DNA of 40,326 bases from Pirellulales bacterium. Lineage in GTDB: Bacteria > Planctomycetota > Planctomycetia > Pirellulales > Thermoguttaceae. Made by a program: the position numbers and the translations under genes. The notes below the pieces were generated by a model, which saw nothing but the letters and a program-made list of their open reading frames with translations, had not been told where the DNA came from and did not search any database. The stretch lies in NCBI GenBank assembly GCA_016936015.1, contig JAFGPV010000007.1, positions 1 to 40,326 of the forward strand, in the 5' to 3' direction. Of the stretch, positions 37,130 through 40,326 are shown in pieces. Each line of letters begins with the position of its first letter. The first letter of the stretch is position 1.

Positions 37130-37483
37130 TCAATCGAAGGATACCACGATTTTTTTCCCAAGGGCTTCGGCGTAGCGGGTCAAAGTCACCACGGTGGGAT
37201 TCAGTTCCGCTTCGTTTTCCAACCGGGAGAGGGCGGCTCGGCCGATGCCGGTTTTTTTCTCGACGTCGGAGAGGCTTAAACCCTGAGCCTGCCGCTCGGC
37301 TTTCAGGAGTTTCAAGGCCTCGCGGACTGCCACATTGGCCCGGTCATGGGCCGCTTTCAGCCGCCGACCCTTGACGAGGATCTCTTCCTTCCGCTTCTCG
37401 GTCTCTTCCTTGGCCCGCTTCCAACGCTGTCTCTCTTCGGGAGTCAATTCGCGACGAAGTCGTTTTGCGTGTCGTTTCACCAT
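37130..37483 (-). CDS. XRE-type HTH regulator, probable antitoxin
   Basis: Protein of 117 residues from ATG 37483, one base after the toxin stop. The N-terminal 60 residues are a highly charged Arg/Lys/Glu helix (RWKRAKEETEKRKEEI). The C-terminal half is a Cro/CI helix-turn-helix (SLSDVEKKTGIGRAALSRLE, LTRYAEALGKKIVVSFD). In such pairs the HTH protein neutralises the toxin and represses the operon. It is the second gene of a two-gene unit behind a very strong promoter. Confidence 0.8.
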   Translation of the reverse strand: MVKRHAKRLRRELTPEERQRWKRAKEETEKRKEEILVKGRRLKAAHDRANVAVREALKLLKAERQAQGLSLSDVEKKTGIGRAALSRLENEAELNPTVVTLTRYAEALGKKIVVSFD

Positions 37484-37484
37484 G

Positions 37485-37724
37485 TCATTCCTCGATTTCA
37501 TAAGCGGTGATCGGGAGCACGGTCGCTTCGTCAAGAAGTTCGTAGATGCAAGCCAGGTATTTCCCGGTCGATGTTTCGCCGAAGGCGACGGGACGGTTGG
37601 ATGAATAGCTCAGGTCCACGTCGTCCGGATCGCACACCACTTCTTCGTATTCGTCCGGCGTTACTCCATGCTCCCGGAGGTGCTCCTCGATCTGGTCGTT
37701 CCATAGAAAAAAGTAGAATGGCAC
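37485..37724 (-). CDS. BrnT-like small toxin candidate
   Basis: Protein of 79 residues, GTG start 37724, with AAGGGG about 9 nt upstream. It resembles BrnT-type RelE-fold RNases: HLREHGVTPDEYEEVV, GETSTGKYLACIYE and the end VLPITAYEIEE. It is acidic, unlike most BrnT proteins. The paired gene is an XRE HTH protein rather than the usual BrnA, so this would be a mixed toxin-antitoxin pair. It starts the two-gene operon. Confidence 0.65.
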   Translation of the reverse strand: MPFYFFLWNDQIEEHLREHGVTPDEYEEVVCDPDDVDLSYSSNRPVAFGETSTGKYLACIYELLDEATVLPITAYEIEE

Positions 37725-37750
37725 GAGGAATACCCCTTCTGTTGCATTAT

Positions 37751-37778
37751 ATTATAACACCTGCAAACGGCATGTCAA
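37751..37778 (-). promoter_or_regulatory. Consensus sigma-70 promoter of the BrnT/XRE-like pair
   Basis: On the minus strand TTGACA (37778-37773) and TATAAT (37756-37751) are both perfect and 16 nt apart. The transcript would start near 37744, about 20 nt before the GTG start. Confidence 0.8.
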
Positions 37779-37818
37779 GAAATCAGAGAAAAACGCCTTC
37801 GGTAGCGGGAACTGCGGC

Positions 37819-39096
37819 TTATGGTTTTTTGCTCGAAAGTTGAATCCGCACGGTGATCTTGCCGGCGCCGTCGGGCAGGTCGGTCCAGGGGACCTTGCAG
37901 CGGAGGTAGAGGTTGCCGGAGGCGGGGGACCGGAACGTGCCGGACTCTCCCAGGTCGAACGGTTTGCTCAGGGCGTATTCCGTTTCCGATTCCGTAAGCA
38001 CGGCGCCTTCCAGGCGGCCGAGTCCGTCGGCCGTGCCGGCGGCGGAGACGCTTTGCGGGGGCTTGCCCACCTTCCACTTCCCGGTGGTTTTATACGAGTA
38101 TTCCGCGCCTTCTTGGAGTATTGCACTGGAGGGCTGCCAGCCGGAGCCGGCCTTGACCGTGGCGGTAATCGCCGAGGAGGAGCTGCGTAGCGGGATAAAC
38201 TTCTTGTTCCAATTCCAGCCGCAGAGATCCGAGCGCAGTCCGCGTTCCAGGTGGGCGAGGAAGAACCGATACTCGAACTCCAGCTCTTTGGCCCGCGGCC
38301 CGAAGACCTGGCGGAAGCCGGTGTCCCTGCCCGCCAGGAGTTGCGGCCCCAGGGCGCGGAACGCCGCGCTGTAGTTCGGATTGTTGTCCAGGAAGTGGCA
38401 GAAGCTCCACCACCAGGCGTAATCCTTCCAGGTGCCGCCGATCCGCTGATCGTTGACGATCAGCTTGGTCAGCGGCTTGGGCGGCTGGCTGCGGAGGTAG
38501 CGGATTACTCCCTCCACGGCGTTGACCCCCTTGACGCCGGGTTGCCAGTATTGCCCGATCTCGGCCATGCCCTCGGCGTACCATTGGGGTCCGGTCCGGC
38601 CGAAGGTCTGCTGGGCATAGCCGTGGACGGCCTCGTGCTGCGGGACGCCGCCCCGGGCCACCGCGTACACCCGGGCCTTGGCGAGAAACCGGTTGCCGCG
38701 CGTGAGCGTCTGCCCCACGGAGACGCCCGCCCCTTCCTTAATTTTCGCCAATCCCTGCGGATCGAACTGTTGCAGCATCTCTGGCGGCCACGCCTGAAGG
38801 TCCTTGACCACCCAGCATTCGATGATTCCCGAGGGCGGCCGGCCCCAATACGCGGCGATCAACTTCAACATCGTCTCCAGCCGCTTCAGCAGATCCCGGG
38901 CCGCCTCCGGTTCCAGGTCGGTGTGGACGAGAAAGTGCGGCGAACGGAAATCGCGCACCCCGACGGTTTTTTCCGTCGTCCGCGAGGAAATCTTGCCGGC
39001 GGTCTGAGCGGACGCCGGCAGCGATCCCAGCAATACCATAACCGCCGCCGCGAGTGCCCACAGAGAGGCAAGACCGCAATGTTTCTGAATCGTCAT
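37819..39096 (-). CDS. Secreted HExxH protein (DUF1570-like) with PA-IL-like C-terminal domain
   Basis: Protein of 425 residues with a signal peptide (residues about 1-30, LGSLPASAQ). The middle has the gluzincin motif HEAVH in VPQHEAVHGYAQQTF and a downstream Glu in PQWYAEGMAEIGQYW, so Zn2+-dependent proteolysis is likely. The FRSPHFLVHTDLEPEAARDLLKRLE start is typical of the DUF1570 family of Planctomycetes. The last ~95 residues (AEYSYKTTGKWKVG, SGNLYLRCKVPWTDLPDGAGKI) look like a PA-IL/LecA lectin fold, a sugar-binding beta-sandwich. It would cut or bind glycosylated surface proteins outside the cell. A family B palindrome lies just upstream. Confidence 0.7.
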   Translation of the reverse strand: MTIQKHCGLASLWALAAAVMVLLGSLPASAQTAGKISSRTTEKTVGVRDFRSPHFLVHTDLEPEAARDLLKRLETMLKLIAAYWGRPPSGIIECWVVKDLQAWPPEMLQQFDPQGLAKIKEGAGVSVGQTLTRGNRFLAKARVYAVARGGVPQHEAVHGYAQQTFGRTGPQWYAEGMAEIGQYWQPGVKGVNAVEGVIRYLRSQPPKPLTKLIVNDQRIGGTWKDYAWWWSFCHFLDNNPNYSAAFRALGPQLLAGRDTGFRQVFGPRAKELEFEYRFFLAHLERGLRSDLCGWNWNKKFIPLRSSSSAITATVKAGSGWQPSSAILQEGAEYSYKTTGKWKVGKPPQSVSAAGTADGLGRLEGAVLTESETEYALSKPFDLGESGTFRSPASGNLYLRCKVPWTDLPDGAGKITVRIQLSSKKP

Positions 39097-39106
39097 GGAT
39101 CGTCAT

Positions 39107-39180
39107 AACGCCCCACGATGGCAATCGCGGTGGTAGTCACCGGCGGTTCTCACCCCCGTGATTGCCATTGCGGGGTGTTG
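39107..39180. repeat. Palindrome family B, degenerate copy
   Basis: AACGCCCCACGATGGCAATC (from 39107) and its mirrored arm near 39155-39180 are related to the element at 28752, including the inner TAGTCA part, but with several mismatches. It lies between leuB and the HExxH gene. Confidence 0.75.
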
Positions 39181-39211
39181 GGTGGAGTTCTGGGAGAATC
39201 TCAAGGAGCCA

Positions 39212-40282
39212 TCACAGCGCCTCGCAGACCAGGTCGCCGACCTCGGTGGTGGTGTAGCCCATCTTGCCGGCGGCCTGGCTCTTCATCTTCGTGCCGGTCA
39301 CGGTCTGGATGGCTTTTAAGACCCGCTGGGCGGCCAAATCATGACCGGATTGTTCCAGGAGCATGGCCGCGGCGCTGATGGCGGCGATGGGGTTGATCTT
39401 TCCCGTGCCGGTGTACTTCGGGGCGCTGCCGCCCATCGGTTCGAACATGCTCGTGCCGCCCGGCTCGGGATTGATGTTCCCGCCGGCGGCCACGCCCATG
39501 CCGCCTTGCAGAATCCCCGCTAGGTCGGTGATGATGTCGCCGAACATGTTCGTGGTCACGATCACGTCGTAGTATTCCGGATTCTTAACCATCCACATGC
39601 AGCAGGCGTCGACGTGGTTATAGTCGGTCTCGACGTCCGGATACTCCTCGGCGACCTCCTGGAAGGTCCGCCACCAGAGGTCGTGCCCGAAGGTCAGGAC
39701 GTTGGTCTTGGCCACCAGTGTCAGCCGTTTCCTCCGGTTCCGCTTTCGGGTGTAGTCAAACGCCCAGCGGATGCAGCGTTCGCAGCCCTTGCGGGTGTAA
39801 ACGGCCAACTGCGTGGCGACCTCGTCCGGGGTGCCCTTCTTCATGAAACCGCCCATGCCGACGTACATATCCTCGGTGTTCTCACGGACCACCACAAAGT
39901 CGAGATCGTCGGGGCCTTTATCCTTTAGCGGCGTCTCGACGCCGGGGTAGAGTTTGACCGGGCGGAGGTTGATGTATTGGTCGAAATGGAACCGTAGCGA
40001 CAGGAGCAATCCTTTTTCCAGGATCCCGGGGGGCACGTCCGGGTGCCCGACGGCGCCCAGCAGGATCGACGGAAACTGTCCCAACTCTTCGAGCACCGCG
40101 GGGGGCAAAATCTCGCCGGTCTTCAGAAACCGGTCGCCGCCGAGGTCGTAGTCCCGGGTTTCGAGGGAAAAACCTTCCAGTTTCGCCACGGCCTGGAGGA
40201 CTTTTACGCCCTCGGCCGCCACTTCCGGCCCCGTACCGTCGCCGCCGAGGACCGCCACCCGTAGGATTTTTTTGTCGTTCAT
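39212..40282 (-). CDS. leuB: 3-isopropylmalate dehydrogenase
   Basis: Protein of 356 residues. It oxidises and decarboxylates 3-isopropylmalate with NAD+ in leucine synthesis. Motifs: VAVLGGDGTGPEVAAEGVKV, LLSLRFHFDQYINLRPVKL (substrate site, IPMDH type as in actinobacterial LeuB), FVVVRENTEDMYVG, RKRLTLVAKTNVLTF, and the metal Asp in VIVTTNMFGDIITDLAG. Near the end are PMGGSAPKYTGTGKINPIAAISAAAML and a final helix. The start ATG 40282 is 44 bp before the window end. Other leu genes are not seen. An isocitrate or tartrate dehydrogenase relative is a less likely reading. Confidence 0.9.
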   Translation of the reverse strand: MNDKKILRVAVLGGDGTGPEVAAEGVKVLQAVAKLEGFSLETRDYDLGGDRFLKTGEILPPAVLEELGQFPSILLGAVGHPDVPPGILEKGLLLSLRFHFDQYINLRPVKLYPGVETPLKDKGPDDLDFVVVRENTEDMYVGMGGFMKKGTPDEVATQLAVYTRKGCERCIRWAFDYTRKRNRRKRLTLVAKTNVLTFGHDLWWRTFQEVAEEYPDVETDYNHVDACCMWMVKNPEYYDVIVTTNMFGDIITDLAGILQGGMGVAAGGNINPEPGGTSMFEPMGGSAPKYTGTGKINPIAAISAAAMLLEQSGHDLAAQRVLKAIQTVTGTKMKSQAAGKMGYTTTEVGDLVCEAL

Positions 40283-40326
40283 GGGGATCAGGATTGCAGG
40301 TTGTGTTCCGTTTAGCGGCCGCCGGC

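Overview
The window looks like a chromosomal segment of a Planctomycetota bacterium, probably of the Pirellulales type. The main evidence is a DUF1559 protein with a pilin-like N-terminal methylation motif, a GYF_2 membrane protein, a Cys-rich secreted protein, a DUF1570-like HExxH protein, high GC, and many dispersed palindromic repeats. The genes are ordinary housekeeping and redox genes mixed with small accessory islands. I see no rRNA, tRNA, CRISPR array, transposase or phage gene.

Layout. 1-700: no convincing gene. 703-4677 (+): a secreted propeller-like protein, an OprO/OprP-type porin and a Cys-rich secreted protein closed by a good terminator. 5002-11419 (+): gltB and gltD (NADPH glutamate synthase) behind a near-consensus promoter. 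11546-14812 (+): a small zf-HC2 protein, a one-helix protein, a frameshifted DUF2892 gene, and a two-gene cytochrome bd-superfamily module whose first subunit carries a C-terminal cytochrome c domain. 14875-15607 (+): a UPF0175/DUF3368 toxin-antitoxin pair. 15726-17673 (-): a DUF1559 protein and a ceramidase-like membrane protein. 17846-21956 (-): a NuoE-NuoF fusion diaphorase followed by a [2Fe-2S]/GltD-like flavoprotein that is cut in two by an in-frame amber codon. 22103-24807 (-): an N6-adenine DNA methylase/type IIG-like protein and a small unknown protein. 25042-28601 (-): psd-pssA-ribE-ksgA. 28892-34315: eno (+), a short MgtE-like transporter (-), mscL with a zinc ribbon (-), a GYF_2 membrane protein (+) and a UxaE-like epimerase (+). 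34414-35577 (-): an alpha-oxoamine synthase. 35734-37724: a lower-GC accessory island with VapBC-like, PD-(D/E)XK nuclease-like and BrnT/XRE-like genes. 37819-40282 (-): a secreted HExxH protein with a PA-IL-like lectin tail, and leuB.

The most distinctive property is repeat biology. About ten families of palindromic elements lie within 40 kb. Several sit inside genes in frame (DNA methylase, KsgA, GltD-like flavoprotein), and others supply the C-terminal residues and stop codon of a gene (ceramidase-like, NuoEF, RibE, KsgA, probably Psd). This resembles in outline the Rickettsia palindromic elements that insert into ORFs. The second point of interest is redox: the bd-superfamily/cytochrome c module and the Stn/HydBC-like diaphorase locus.
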